64,000 bases of DNA from contig CM077668.1 in the NCBI GenBank assembly GCA_039707655.1, positions 66,543,086-66,607,085 on the forward strand, in the 5' to 3' direction. The DNA is from Elymus sibiricus. Its lineage: Eukaryota; Streptophyta; Magnoliopsida; Poales; Poaceae. Below, in pieces: positions 32,617 to 45,836 of this stretch. Both the position numbers and the translations under genes were made by a program. The stretch's first letter is position 1, and the number at the start of each line of letters is the position of its first letter. A model generated the notes under the pieces. It saw only the letters and a program-made list of their open reading frames with translations. It had not been told where the DNA came from and searched no databases.

Positions 32617-34129
32617 TGATACGTCCATTTTGCATCATGTTTTACTACTATTATTTATAGTGTTTTTAATCAATATAACACTCTGTGGAGCAATTCTAAT
32701 GCCGTTTCTCTCTTAATATGCAAGATTTACATAAGGCGGGAGACTGCTAACAGCTGGAATTCTGGACCTGAAAAAGCTATGTCAGATATACCTATTATGC
32801 ACATCTCCAAATAAGCTGAAATTTCACGGAGATTTATTTTGGAATAAATAAAAAATACTGGTGGAAAGAAGTGCCAAAGGGGGCCACCCAGGTGCCCACG
32901 AGGCACCAGGGTGCGCCACCCCCCCCCCCCCCCCAAGCTCGCCCTGGTGGCTCGTGGGGCCCCTGGCCAGCCTCTGGTGCCCATTTTCTGGTATATAAGC
33001 CAATTTGCCCTAGAAAAAAATAAGGAGAAGACTTTTGGGACGGGGCGCCGCCATCTCGAGGCGGAACTTGGGCAGGAGCACTTTTGCTCTCCGGCGGAGC
33101 GATCCCGCCGGGGATACTTCCCTCCGGGAGGGGGAAATCGAAGCCATCGTCAACACCAACGATCCTCTCATCGTGGGAGGACCAATCTTCATCAACATCT
33201 TTAACAGCACCATCTCATCTCAAACCCTAGTTCATCTCTTGTATTCAATCTTTGTCTCAAAACCTCAGATTGGTACCTCTGGGTTGCTAGTAGTGTTGAT
33301 TACATCTTGTAGTTGATGCTAGTAGGTTTATTTGGTGGAAGATTATGCTATTCAATACCCCTCTGATCTTAAACATGAATATGATTTTTGAGTAATTACT
33401 TTTGTTCTTGAGGACATGGGAGAAGTCTTGTCATAAGTAATCATGTGAATTTGGTATTCGTTCGATATTTTGATGATATGTATGTTGTTGATTCTCTTAG
33501 TGGTGTCATGTGAACATCGACTACATGACACTTCACCATCTTTGGGCCTAAGGGAATGCATTGTGGAGTAGTATTTAGATGATGGGTTGCTAGAGTGACA
33601 GAAGCTTAAACCCTAGTTTATGCGCTATTCCGTAAGGGGCTGATTTGGATCCATATGTTTAATGCTATGGTTAGATTTATCTTAATTCTTCTTTCGTAGT
33701 TGCAGATGCTTGCGAGAGGGGTTAATCATAAGTGGGAGGCTTGTTCAAGTAAGAACAACACCCAAGCACTGGTCCACCCACATATCAAATTATCAAAGTA
33801 GCGAACGCGAATTAAACCAACATGATGAAAGTGACTAGATGAAATTCCCATGTGTCCTCGAGAACGCTTTGCTTATTATAAGAGAATGTTCTGGCTTGTA
33901 CTTTGCTACAAAAAAGATTGGGCCACCTTGCTGCACTCTTTGTTACTATTGCTACTTGTCACTTGTTACAAATTATCTTGCTATCAAACTACTCTTTACC
34001 CATAATTTCAGTGCTTGTAGAAAATACCTTGCTGAAAACCGCTTGTCATTTCCTTGTGCTCCTCGTTGGGTTCGACACTCTTACTTATCGAAAGGACTAC
34101 GATTGATCCCATATACTTTTGGGTCATTA
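32617..34129 (+). repeat. 3' LTR of Athila-1
   Basis: It starts TGATACGTCCATTTTGCATC after the polypurine tract and ends 'ttttgggtcatta', where other copies end TCATCA. It contains the palindrome (about 32894-32960) with a 16-C loop run and a TATA box (TATATAA at 32992-32998). The flank at 34130 is long-LTR sequence with no readable target duplication. Confidence 0.9.
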
Positions 34130-35687
34130 GCCACTTAAACTATATTCTCAGGGTTTTGCCGTCGGAACTCTACCGGAAGGGAAACCCTAATTCATGCAGT
34201 TACAAAGGAACCGCAATTTCCTTTGATCTGTTGCCTCCCATACTTTTCCCAGTGATCATCCTATCCCTGTAAACCCTGGATATGCAAAATTATTGCCAAG
34301 TCATTTGCAATATTTTTTATTTAAAATTAATTCCTTTTTCTGCCAGTTAAAGGAATTAAATCCAGGAAAATACCTAACCATCTCTAAAGTTTATGAAAAC
34401 TTGTGGAGATATTCTTTGTGATCATATTGAGCTCCCATAAAAATATTGGCCACAATTAAATAGGGGAAATTGCATTTTCCTATTTAAAGCCAATATTGCA
34501 TTTTGGGCACTTTCCAAAGGAACTACCATTTTGGTGGCCAGGAAAAATCCCAAATAATTTGTGGAGCTTCTACTATCCATATCTTCACTATTTCCATCAA
34601 GATCCCAAGTTCCATAGTTCACATTTTGAGCAAAGCATCCATTTGCAAATTCTGTCCAGTTGGGCAATTTGCAAAGGTAGTGCCTGAACCCTTGATCCAT
34701 TTGAGCTAAAATTTTGCAGGGTGGTTAACCTTGACAAATCACTCATGTAAACCAAAAATCAGCTCAAATCATTCATCTCACATTCCACAACAATTTTCCT
34801 AAGTTTCTGTCCAGATTCTAGTATTGTGAAGGAAGTACCTCCATAGTGCATCCAAATGAGCTGAAATTTTACCAGATTGTCAATATGGCTAAATCACTGC
34901 CACACACAAAAATTCAGCTCATGAAATCCATCCATTTGTTCCCAGCAAGCTCAAATCCATCTCTGTCCGGTACGCCAATTTGTGAAGGAAGTGCCATCTA
35001 GAGTGATCCATTTGCCCTAAAAAATTTCCAGCATCCTCACCTTGATGGATCACCACTGCATGCCAAATTCCAGCTCATTTCACCCAGGGATCTATCCAGA
35101 AACCACTACAAACACCTTCTACTCTGGATCATTGACAACTCAAACCAGTCAAATCTTTGTCCCTGTTTACTTCCAAGCATCGACAGGTCAACTCCATCAG
35201 TGCTAAGTCATTTCTTTGACATCTTCTGAAGTCAAATCCGTGGCCAGGCCACGCGGTGCTCGTGGTGACCGCTCACCATGTCGGCAAACAGTGCGCTCTG
35301 CCACTGCTTTGGGCGTTTCCCGCCGTATAGCTCCAACCCAGCTACCGGCAGCACGCCAACACTCTCCCCTGCACCTTCACGAAGCTCCACGGTGGCATCA
35401 GGCGCCGGAGCCGTAGCGTCCAAGCACTGGAGCTCCGGCCAGCTAATCCAAGCACCGAGCTTATCCCCTCGCCACCACCCGCCTATAAATGGAGCTCCCG
35501 AGCCTCCCCGAGCACTCACAGCTCCCGAGCCTATAAAGGAGCAAAAATGAACATATTTTTATTTGTTTTCTGCCTAACGAACGAACGACCGTAACTTTGC
35601 AACCGTAGCTCCGAATCAGGTGATTCCAAAGCCCATGTTCTCTACTCGTCGAGCCCATTCCGTTGGTATCATTTTCATAATGTTGAC
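34130..35687 (+). repeat. Right-hand diverged long LTR (Tekay/LARD-like), first part
   Basis: 34150-34900 is homologous but diverged from 3290-4150 of the LARD LTR (e.g. 'gtaaaccctggatatgcaaaattattgcc'). 35028-35530 matches 1-500 of this window. The TGTAACATCC start is missing. About 640 bp found in the left copy are deleted at about 35535. A TATA box is at about 35485. The LTR is interrupted after 35687 by a minus-strand element and resumes at 52299. TTGAC (35683-35687) is the target site. Confidence 0.75.
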
Positions 35688-37251
35688 TACTACTTGTGAG
35701 CTGCATTGGGATTTCCCCAAAGAGGAGAGGATGATGCAGTACAGTAGAGATAAGTATTTCCCTCAGTTATGAAACCAAGGTTATCAATCCAGTTGGAGAA
35801 TCATGCAACACCTCGTTAGCTGTACCTGCGCACAAAATAACAAATCCTTGCACCCAACGGGAACAAGAGGTTGTCAATCCCTTGGCGGTTAATGGCAAGA
35901 TTAAATTGTATGGTGATAGATAGATAGATCGCACAAAAATACAAAATAAAATAAATAAAGTAAAATTTCAGCAAGGTATTTTTTGGATTTTTAATATATG
36001 ATAAGAGTAGACCCGGGGGCCATAGTTTTCACTAGAGGCTTCTCTCTTGAAAATAGCATACGGTGGGTAGACAAATTACTATTGGGCAATTGATAGAAAA
36101 GCAAATAATCATGACGATATCCAAGGCAATGATCATGTATATAGGCATCACGTCCGAGACAAGTAGACCGACTCCTGCCTGCATCTACTATTATTACTCC
36201 ACCCATTGACTGCTATCCAGCATGCTTCTAGAGTATTAGGTTCATAAAGAACGAAGTAATGCCTTAAGCAAGATGACATGATGTAGACAAAGTAAACTCA
36301 CGCATGAATAAACCCCATCTTTTTACCCTTAATAGCAATGATACATACGTGTCATGTCCCTTTCTGTCACTGGGATTGAGCACCGCAAGATCGAACCCAT
36401 TACAAAGCACCTCTCCCATTGCAAGATAAATCAATCTAGTTGGCCAAACCAAATCAATAGATCGGAGAGAAATACGAAGATATAATAATCATGCATAAAA
36501 GAGTTCAGAGAAAACTCAAATAATATTCATGGATAATCTAATCATAAACTCACAATTCATCAGATCCCAACAAACACACCGCAAAAAGTGATTACATCGG
36601 ATAGAACTCCAAGAACATCGAGGAGAACATTGTATTGAAGATCAAAAAGAGAGAAGAAGCCATCTAGCTACTAACTATGGACCCAAAGGTCTATGGTAAA
36701 ATACTCACGCATCATCGGAAGGGCAGCAAGGTTGATGGAGAGCCCCTCCGTGATCGATTCCCCCTCCGGCGGAGTGCCGGAAAAGGCCTCCAGATGGGAT
36801 CTCTTGAGAACAGAAGCTTGCGGCAGCGGAAAAAGTATTTCGGGGACTCCTCTATTGGTTTCCCAATTTTAGAGAATTTATAGAGGTGGAATTAGGTCAA
36901 ACGGAGCAGAGGTGGGCCCACGAGGCACCAGGGCGTGCCTGCCCCCCCCAGGCGCGCCCTGGTGGCTCGTGGCCACCTCGTCTGTCTTCTGGCCCTCTAT
37001 CGAAGCTTCTACTGTCTCTTATGTCCAGAAAAAATCTCCAAAAATTTTCGTGGCATTTGGACTTCGTTTGGTACTGATATTCTAAAAAACCAAAAACAGG
37101 CAAAAAATAGCAACTGGCACTGGGCACTAAGTTAATAGGTTAGTCCCAAAAACTGATATATAATTGCGTGTAAATGTATATAAAACATCCAAGATTGATA
37201 ATATAATAGCATGGAACAATAAAAAATTATAGATACGTTGGAGACGTATCA
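35688..37251 (-). repeat. 3' LTR of the Sabrina-like element
   Basis: On the plus strand it runs from 'tactacttgtgagctgc' to 'ggagacgtatca'. Its outer end should be TGCTACTTG as in the other LTR; here the G has become A. It contains a palindrome (36911-36977) with an 8-C loop run, and on the minus strand a TATA-like 'ctataaattc' follows (about 36876-36885). Confidence 0.88.
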
Positions 37252-39152
37252 AGCAACCCCAAGCTTAATTCCCGCTCGTCCTCGAGTAGGTAAATGATAA
37301 AAACAGAATTTTTGATGTGGAATGCTACCTATCATATTCATCATATACTCTTTTATTTTGTAGCATGGACATTTGGACTTTGAATGATTCAAAGCAGTAG
37401 TCTATAATTTGACATGAAGACATAAATACTCAAGCATACTAACAAGCAACCATGCCTTTCAAAATATCAACGCTAAAGAAAGTTATCCCTAGCCCATTAT
37501 GCTCAATCATTGATCCATTCATGAAACACACTCCATATTAGCTACATCCAATGCACATGTATGACAATAGTGCTCTCTAGTCGGTGCTTTATAAGAGAAT
37601 ATGGAGACTCAAAATAAAAATAAAGATTGCATAAAAGTAAATAGATAGGCCCTTCACAGAGGGAAGCATAGATTTGCAAATGTGCCAGAGCTCAAGGCTT
37701 AAATTAGAGAGATAAAATTATTTTGGGAGGCATGCTTTTCCTGTCAATGAAAACGACTGAGAATTCCCAATATCTTCCATGCTAGACACATTATAGGTGG
37801 TTCCCAAACAGAAAATAAAGTTTATTTCCTTTCCACCATTCTTTCACAATCCATGGCTAGCCGTATCTATGGGTGCCCTCCATGCCAACACTTTCCATGG
37901 AATTTATTATCATCATATTAAAAAAAATCATTTCATTTCATTTCGGGACTGGGCATCCCTATTACCTACCACTCTCTCATTCAACGACAAGTGAATAAAC
38001 ACTCATCGTGAGAATAACCCACCTAGCATGGAAAATATTTTCCACCCCCTGCTGCTTCATGAGGGTACGGGCACACAAAACGGAAAATTATTTTGAAAAT
38101 TAGAGTTGGCACATGCAAATTTAATTGGAACGGCATGGAAATACCGCATATAGGTAGGTATGGTGGACTCATTTGGCACAACTTGGGTTTAAGGAGTTTG
38201 GATGCACAAGCAGTATTCCCGCTTAGTACAAATGAAGGCTAGCAAATAGATTGACACACGACCAACCAAAAAGCGAAAACGGTCATAAACATGCATTGAA
38301 CATAACTAACACCGAATAATGCACCATAAGTAGGATATAATTTCGTTGCATAACTATTGACTTTACATGCATGCATAGGGAATCAGAAACCTTAACACCA
38401 ATATTCCTACTAAATCACAATTACTCGCTAACATGACTCACATATTATCATCTCCATATCGCAAAACTATTGCAAGGAATCAAACTTATCATATCCAATG
38501 ATCTATATGAAAGTTTTTATTATATCCCTCTTGAATATTCATCACTTTGGGACCAAATTCATATCTTGTGCAAATTACCATTACTATTATCAACCCTCAA
38601 AAAGATATAAGTGAAGCATGAAAGTGCAAATATTTCTTCAAAATTTAATCTTATCAACTCTCAAAATAATATAAGTGAAGCATGAGAGTAACTGCCTAGC
38701 TCAAAGGATTTAAGTGAAGCACTAGAGCAACTGCCTAGCTCAAAGGATTTAAGTGAAGCACATAGATTATTCTAACAAATCATGATAAACGTGTGGCTCT
38801 CTCAAATTGGTGTGTCCAGCAAAGATGATTGTGACAAACTAAAAATCAAACAAAGCAAAGACTCATATAATACAAGACGCTCCAAGTAAAACACATATTA
38901 TGTGACGAATAAAAATATAGCTCCAAGTAAAATTACCGATGGTTTGTAGAAGAAAGAGGGGATGCCTTCCGGGGCATCCCCAAGCTTAGACGATTGAGTC
39001 TTCCTTGAATATTACCTTGGGGTGCCTTGGGAATCCCCAAGCTTAGGCTCTTGCCACTCCTTATTCCATCATCCATCGTGATCTCACCCAAAACTTGAAA
39101 ACTTCAATCACACAAAACTCAACAAAACCTTCGTGAGATCCGATAGTATAAC
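37252..39152 (-). other. Non-coding 3' part of the Sabrina-like interior
   Basis: This is 1.9 kb of AT-rich sequence without any recognisable domain on either strand. Near 38690-38760 a short unit ('aagtgaagcactagagcaactgcctagctcaaaggattt') repeats imperfectly. On the minus strand the polypurine-like 'aagcttggggttgct' abuts the LTR at 37252-37266. Confidence 0.6.
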
Positions 39153-40677
39153 TGATACGTCCATTTTGCATCATGTTTTCCTACTGTTATTTATAGTGTT
39201 TTTAATCAATATAACACTTTGTGGAGCAATTCTAATGCCTTTCCTTTCCTAATATGCAAGATTTACACAAGGAGGGAGATTGCCGGTAGCTGGAATTCTG
39301 GACCTGAAAAAGCTATGTCAGAGATACCTATTCTTCACATCTCCAAATGAGCTGAATTTCATGGAGATTTATTTTGGCATAAATAAAAAATACTGGAGTC
39401 AAGAAGTACCAGAGGGGGCCACCCAGGTGCCCACGAGGCACCAGGGTGCGCCACCCCCCCCCCCCCAGGCGCGTCCTGGTGGCTCGTGGGGCCCCTGGCC
39501 AGCCTCTGTCCCCCATTTTCTGGTATATAAGTCATTTTTCCCTAGAAAAAAATATAGAGAAGTCTTTTGGGATGGTGCGCCGCCGTCTCGAGGTGGAACT
39601 TGGGCAGGAGCTATTTTGCTCTCTGGCGGAGCGATTCAGCCGGGGATACTTCCCTCCGGGAGGGGGAAATTGTCGCCATCGACATCACCAACTATCCTCT
39701 CATCGTGGGAGGACCAATCTTCATCAACATCTTCACCAGCACCATCTCATCTCAAACCCTAGTTCATCTCTTATATTCAATCTTTGTCTCAAAACCTCAT
39801 ATTGGTACCTGTGGGTTGCTAGTAGTGTTGATTACATCTTGTAGTTGATGCTAGTTGGTTTATTTGGTGGAAGATAATATGTTCATATCTATTATGCTAT
39901 TCAATACCCCTCTGATCTTGGACATGATTATGATTTGTGAGTAGTTACTTTTGTTCTTGAAGACATGGGAGAAGTCTTGTCATAAGTAATCATGTGAATT
40001 TGGTATTCGTTTGATATTTTGATGATATGTATGTTGTTGATTCTCTTAGTGGTGTTATGTGAATGTCGACTACATGACACTTCACCATCTTTGGGCCTAA
40101 GAGAATGCATTGTGGAGTAGTAATTAGATGATGGGTTGGTAGAGTGACAGAAGCTTAAACCCTAGTTTATGCGCTATTCCGTAAGGGGCTGATTTGGATC
40201 CATATGTTTAATGCTATGGTTAGAGTTATCTTAATTCTACTTTCGTAGTTGCGGATGCTTGCGAAGGGGGTAATCATAAGTGGGAGGTTTGTTCAAGTAA
40301 GAACAGCACCCAAGCACCAGTCCACCCACATATCAAATTATCAAAGTAGCGAACGTGAATCAAACCAACATGATGAAAGTGACTAGAGGAAATTCCCATG
40401 TGTCCTCGAGAACGCTCTACATATTATAAGAGATCGTTACGGCTTGTCCTTTGCTACAAAAAGGATTGGGCCACCTTGCTGCACTCTTTGTTACTATTGC
40501 TACTTGTCACTTGTTACAAATTATCTTGCTATCAAACTACTCGTTGCCGATAATTTCAGTGCTTGCAGAAAACACCTTGCTGAAAACCGCTTGTCATTTC
40601 CTTCTGCTCCTTATTGGGTTCGACACTCTTACTTATCGAAAGGACTAGGATTGATCCCCTATACTTGTGGGTCATCA
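39153..40677 (+). repeat. 5' LTR of Athila-2
   Basis: It starts TGATACGTCC and ends 'tgtgggtcatca'. The palindrome arms (39429-39452 and 39468-39491) flank a 13-C run, and a TATATAA box follows at 39524-39530. Confidence 0.92.
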
Positions 40678-40688
40678 AGACTCTTTTC

Positions 40689-40705
40689 TGGTGCCGTTGC
40701 CGGGG
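40689..40705 (+). other. Primer binding site, tRNA-Asp type (Athila-2)
   Basis: tggtgccgttgccgggg matches the tRNA-Asp complement with one change (C to T at the fourth base), 11 bp after the LTR end. Confidence 0.85.
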
Positions 40706-40783
40706 AGTGAAGCGCCATTGGTAGGTGGAATTTGGTAAGGAAACATTTATATTACGTGCTGAAATTTACTATCACGTGTCACT

Positions 40784-41800
40784 ATGGAAAGTAATCCTTT
40801 GAGGGGTATGTTCGGGGTATCTTCACCTCAACTGGAAACACCAAGTGTTTCTCCTCAACCTACTGCATCTACTGAAAATATTTCATATGAAATTCCTCCG
40901 GGTATGATAGAGCAACTGCTAGCTAATCCTTATGCAGGAGATGGAACGGTACATCCTGATATGCACTTGATCTATGTGGATGAAATTTGTGGATTGTTTA
41001 AGCTTGCAGGTATATCCGGAGATGGAGTTAATAAGAAGGTATTCCCTTTATCTTTGGGGGGAAAGGCATTGACATGGTATAGGCTATGTGATAATACTGA
41101 TACATGGGACTGGAACCGATTGAAACTGGAATTCCATCAGAAATTCTATCCTATGCATTTGGTTCATCGTGATCGGAATTATATATATAATTTTTGGCCT
41201 CGTGAAGGAGAAAGCATCGCTCAAGCTCGGGGGAGGCTTAAGTATATGTTGCATACATGCCCCAACCATGAGCTCTCAAGAAAAATTATCTTACAGAATT
41301 TTTATGCTCGGCTTTCTCATGATAATCAAACCATGCTTGATTCTTCTTCGACTGGCTCCTTTATGAAGAAAACTATTGAATTCAGATGGGATCTTGTGGA
41401 AAGAATTAAATGCAACTCTGAAGATTGGGAACTCGACAAAGGTAATGAGTCAGGTATAATACTTGAGTTTGATTGTGTTAAATCTTTTATGGCTACCGAT
41501 GCTTTTCATAAGTTTAGCACTAAATATGGACTTGACTCTGAGATAGTAGCTTCCTTTTGTGAATCATTTGCTACTCATGTTGATCTCCCTAAGGAGAAGT
41601 GGTTTAAATATCACCCACCTATTGAATTAAAAGAAGAACCCGTTAGTGTTAAAGAAGAAACAATTGTTTACCATGCTGATCCAGTTGTGCCTACTGCTTA
41701 TATTGAGAAACCAACTTTTCCTGTTAGGATTAAGGAACATGCTAAAGTTTCAACTATGGTTAACAAAAGTAATATTAGAGCACCTAGACCCTCTGAGTAA
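40784..41800 (+). pseudogene. Athila-2 gag
   Basis: A 338-codon open frame begins 'MESNPLRGMFG' at an ATG conserved in all three Athila copies. It holds the retrotransposon gag core with 'KALTWYRLCD', 'NFWPREGES' and 'NFYARLSHDNQTMLD'. It ends at a TAA (41798-41800) created by one extra base: Athila-3 reads 'ccctctgaagaaatt' where this copy has 'ccctctgagtaaaatt'. Gag and pol would otherwise be one frame. Gag is structurally intact up to that point and could still make a particle protein. Confidence 0.88.
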
Positions 41801-44800
41801 AATTAAAGTTGAACCTAATATTGCTATGGTCAAAGATCTCTTGGTCGATAATTTAGACGGGCATGTTATTTACTTCTGTAACGAAGCAGCTAGAATTGCT
41901 AAACCAGATCCTAAAGATAAAAACAGACCCGTTGTAGGCATGCATGTTGTCTCTGTTAAAATAGGAGAACATTTTTATCATGGCTTATGTGATTTGGGTG
42001 CTAGTGTGAGTGCTATTCCATTTACCTTATATCAAGAAATTATGAATGATATTGCACCTGTTGAAATAGAGGACATTGACGTTACTATTAAGCTTGCAAA
42101 CAGAGATACCATTACACCACTTGGGATCGTTAGAGATTTTGAAGTCTTGTGTGGAAAAATAAAATACCCTACTGATTTTCTAGTCCTCGGTTCTCCACAA
42201 GATGATTTTTGTCCCATTATATTTGGTAGACCTTTCTTGAACATTGGTAATGCTAAGATTGATTTCGCTAAAGAAACTGTTAGTGTTGATTTTGGTGGTA
42301 TATCTCATGAGTTTAATTTCTCCAAGTTTCATAGACAACCTCATGATAAAGAATTGCCTAGTAAAGATGAAATTATTGGTCTTGCTTCTATTGCTGTACC
42401 TCCTACTGATCCATTAGAACAATATTTGCTAGACCATGAAAATGATTTGCATATGAATGAAAGAAATGAAATAGATAAGATGTTCTTTGATCAACCACCT
42501 ATCCTTAAAGACAATTTGCCTGTTGAAACTCTTGGAGGCCCTCCTGCACCTAAAGGTGATCCTATATTTGAATTGAAGCAATTGCCTGATACATTGAAGT
42601 ATGCTTACCTTGATGAAAAGAAGATATATCCTGTTATTATTAGTGCTAACCTTTCAGAGCATGAAGAAAAGAGATTACTTAAAACTCTGAGGAAGCACGA
42701 AGCTGCTATTGTATATACTCTTGATGATCTTAAAGGCATTAGTCCCACTCTATGTCAGCACAAAATTAATATGGAGCCTGATGCTAAACCAGTTATCGAC
42801 CACCAACGATGATTAAATCCTAAGATGAAAGAGGTGGTAAGAACTGAAATATTAAAACTTCTAGAAGCAGGTATAATCTATCCCATAGCTGATAGTAGAT
42901 GGGTAAGTCCCGTTCATTGTGTCCCTAAGAAAGGAGGTATCACCGTTGTTCCTAATGATAAAAATGAACTCATTCAACAAAGAATTGTAACTGGTTATAG
43001 GATGGTAATTGATATTAGAAAATTAAACAAAGCTACTAGAAAAGATCATTACCCCTTACCTTTTATTGATCAAATGTTAGAAAGATTATCTAAGCATACA
43101 CATTTTTGTTTCCTAGATGGTTATTCTGGTTTTTCTCAAATACCTGTATCACAACCCGATCAAGAGAAAACCACCTTTACTTGTCCTTTTGGAACTTATG
43201 CTTATAGACGTATGCCTTTTGGTTTATGCAATGCACCTGCTACCTTTCAAAGATGTATGACTGCTATATTCTCTGACTTTTGTGAAAAGATTGTTGAGGT
43301 ATGGATGATTTTTTCGTTTACGGAACTTCTTTTGATGATTGCTTAAGCAACCTTGATCGAGTATTGCAGAGATGTGATGAGACTAATCTTGTCTTGAATT
43401 GGGAGAAGTGCCACTTTATGGTGAATGAAGGTATTGTCTTGGGGCATAAAATTTCTGAAAGAGGTATTGAAGTTGATAAAGCTAAGGTTGATGCTATAGA
43501 GAAAATGCCATGTCCTAAATATATTAAAGGTATAAGAAGTTTCCTTGGTCATGCTGGTTTCTATAGAAGGTTTATTAAAGACTTCTCTAAAATTTCTAGG
43601 CCTCTTACAAATCTTTTGCAAAAAGATGTTCCATTTGTCTTTGATGATGATTGTGCAGAAACCTTTGAAACACTTAAGAAAGCCTTAACCACTGCACCTA
43701 TTGTTCAACCACCTGATTGGAACTTGCCTTTTGAAATTATGTGTGATGCTAGTGATTATGCTGTTGGTGCTGTTATAAGACAGAGAGTTGATAAGAAATT
43801 AAATGTTACCATTATGCTAGTAAAACTCTAGACAGTGCCCAAAGAAATTATGCTACTACTGAAAAAGAATTTCTAGCAGTGGTGTTTGCGTGTGACAAAT
43901 TCAGATCTTATATAGTTGATTCTAAAGTAACTGTTCACACCGATCATGCTGTTATTAAATATCTTATGGAAAAGAAAGATGCTAAACCTAGACTCATTAG
44001 GTGTGTTTTATTGATAAAAGAATTTGACTTGCATATTATTGATAGAAAGGGAGCTGAGAATCCCGTAGCAGATAATTTGTCTAGAATGGAAAATGTTCTT
44101 GACGACCCACTACCTATTAATGTTGATTTTGTTGATGAACAATTAGCTGTCATAAATGCTTCTCGTAATACTCCTTGGTATGCAGATTATGCTAATTATA
44201 TTGTTGCTAAATTTATACCACCTAGTTTCACATACCAACAAAAGAAAAAGTTCTTCTATGATTTAAGACATTACTTTTGGGATGACCCACATCTTTATAA
44301 AGAAGGAGTAGATGGTATTATTAGACGTTGTATACCTGAGCATGAACAGGAACAAATCCTACGGAAGTGTCACTCCGAGGCTTACGGAGGACAACATGCG
44401 GGGGACAGAACAGCACACAAGGTATTACAATCTGGTTTTTATTGGCCTACTCTTTTCAAGGATGCTCGTAAGTTTGTCTTATCCTGTGATGAATGTCAAA
44501 GAATTGGTAGTGTTGGTAGACGTCAGGAAATGCCTATGAATTATTCACTTGCTATTGAACCATTTGATGTTTGGGGATTTGATTATATGGGACCTTTTCC
44601 TAAATCCAATGGGTATACTCATATTTTAGTTGCTGTTGATTACGTTACTAAGTGGGTAGAAGCTATTCCAACTAGTAGTGCTGATCATAACATTTCTATT
44701 AAAATGCTTCAAGAAGTTATTTTTCCAAGGTTTGGAGTCCCTAGATATTTAATGACTGATGGTGGTTCACACTTTATTCATGGTGCATTCCGTAAATTGC

Positions 44801-45554
44801 TTGCTAAATATGATGTCAACCATAGAATTGCATCTCCCTATCAGCCTCAATCTAGTGGTCAAGTAGAATTGAGCAATAGAGAACTAAAATTAATTTTGCA
44901 AAAAACCGTCAATAGATCTAGAAAGAATTGGTCTAAGAAACTTGACGATGCATTATGGGCTTATAGAACTGCTTATAAAAATCCTATGGGTATGTCTCCT
45001 TATAAAATGGTTTATGGAAAAGCATGTCATTTACCTCTTGAGTTAGAACATAAAGGATATTGGGCAATTAAAGAACTTAATTATGATTTTAAACTTGCCA
45101 GTGAAAAGAGGTTATTTGATATTAGCTCATTAGATGAATGGAGAACCCAAGCTTATGAAAATGCCAAATTGTTTGAAGAAAAAGTTAAAAGATGGCATGA
45201 TAGAAGAATTCAAAAAGGGAATTTAAAGTGGGTGAGCAAGTTCTATTGTACAATTCTTGTTTGAGATTCTTTGCAGGAAAGCTCCTCTCTAAATGGGAAG
45301 TACCATATATCATCAAAGAAGTTTATCGCTCCGGAGCCATCAAAATAAACAACACCGAAGGCACTAATCCGAGAGTGGTGAACGGGCAAAGAATTAAGCA
45401 TTATATTTTAGGTACCCCCATTAATGTTGAAACTAATATTATTGAAACAATTACACCGGAGGAATACATAAGAGAGACCTTCCGGAACGCTCCAGAACCT
45501 GAAAAGGAAGTGGTACGTGATACGGTAAGTAAACCGACTCCAAAAATTCCATAA
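41801..45554 (+). pseudogene. Athila-2 pol: protease, RT, RNase H, integrase
   Basis: Protease 'CDLGASVSAIPF' is near 41989. RT has 'YRMVIDIRKLN' (about 42990) and 'MPFGLCNAPATF' (about 43215). RNase H has 'IMCDASDYAVG' (about 43738), 'TEKEF' (about 43860) and 'HTDHAVIKY' (about 43936). Integrase has a zinc finger ending 'CDECQRIG' (about 44490) and the triad in 'DYMGPF' (about 44582), 'MTDGGSHF' (about 44754) and 'GQVELSNRE' (about 44860). Breaks: TGA at 42810-42812 (CGA in Athila-3), a 4-bp deletion just before the catalytic MDD (about 43298), a frameshift at about 43810, and a 1-bp loss at about 45225. The last segment closes at 45552-45554. The long integrase frame (43879-45264) is otherwise uninterrupted. 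Confidence 0.92.
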
Positions 45555-45626
45555 AAATACTTTCTTTCAGTTTTGGAATATTTAAAAATTACCAAAATAA
45601 AAAGCAACCAAGGGGACCCACCTGGT

Positions 45627-45824
45627 GCCCACGAGGCACCAGGGCGCGCCACCCCCCAGGCGCGCCCTGGTGGCTCGTGGGCCCTCGTGAGCCTTCTCGA
45701 CTCCGTTTTTCTTCTGGAATACTTGTTTCACAAGATAAAAATTCTTTATATATACTCCCGAACATTTTGACCACTGTATCGCAGAAATCTCCTCTGTTCT
45801 TGTTTTGTGCTATTTTTTTGACAG
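45627..45824 (+). promoter_or_regulatory. Palindrome, TATA box and splice acceptor ahead of the third ORF (Athila-2)
   Basis: The arms 45627-45650 and 45659-45682 pair over 24 bp with one mismatch around an 8-bp spacer. TATATATA is at 45747-45754. A pyrimidine run ends 'tttttttgacag' with AG at 45823-45824, 12 bp before the ATG. The order and spacing match Athila-1 at 30332-30535. Confidence 0.5.
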
Positions 45825-45836
45825 ATCTAGATCGCT

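Larger units (their letters stand above)
1579..34129 (+). mobile_element. Athila-1: nested, degenerate Athila-lineage Gypsy retrotransposon
   Basis: Order on the plus strand: truncated 5' LTR (1579-2777), tRNA-Asp type PBS (2789-2805), gag (2884-3110, 14608-14668, 25789-26637), pol (26638-30206), third ORF (30548-31063), non-coding stretch, polypurine tract 'gggggag', and 3' LTR (32617-34129). Two Tekay-type elements split gag. The first 329 bp of the 5' LTR are missing and no TSD can be read, because the left flank is a deletion junction. LTR and coding sequences match Athila-2 and Athila-3 and resemble the wheat WHAM/Sabrina group by recall. Premature stops and a frameshift make it non-functional. 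Confidence 0.85.

Noticed and set aside
32919..32934. Runs of 13-17 C residues as a special regulatory element
   Set aside because: They are loop sequences of the LTR palindrome and vary from 6 to 17 C among copies, as expected for slippage or assembly uncertainty. I kept the palindrome itself as the finding.
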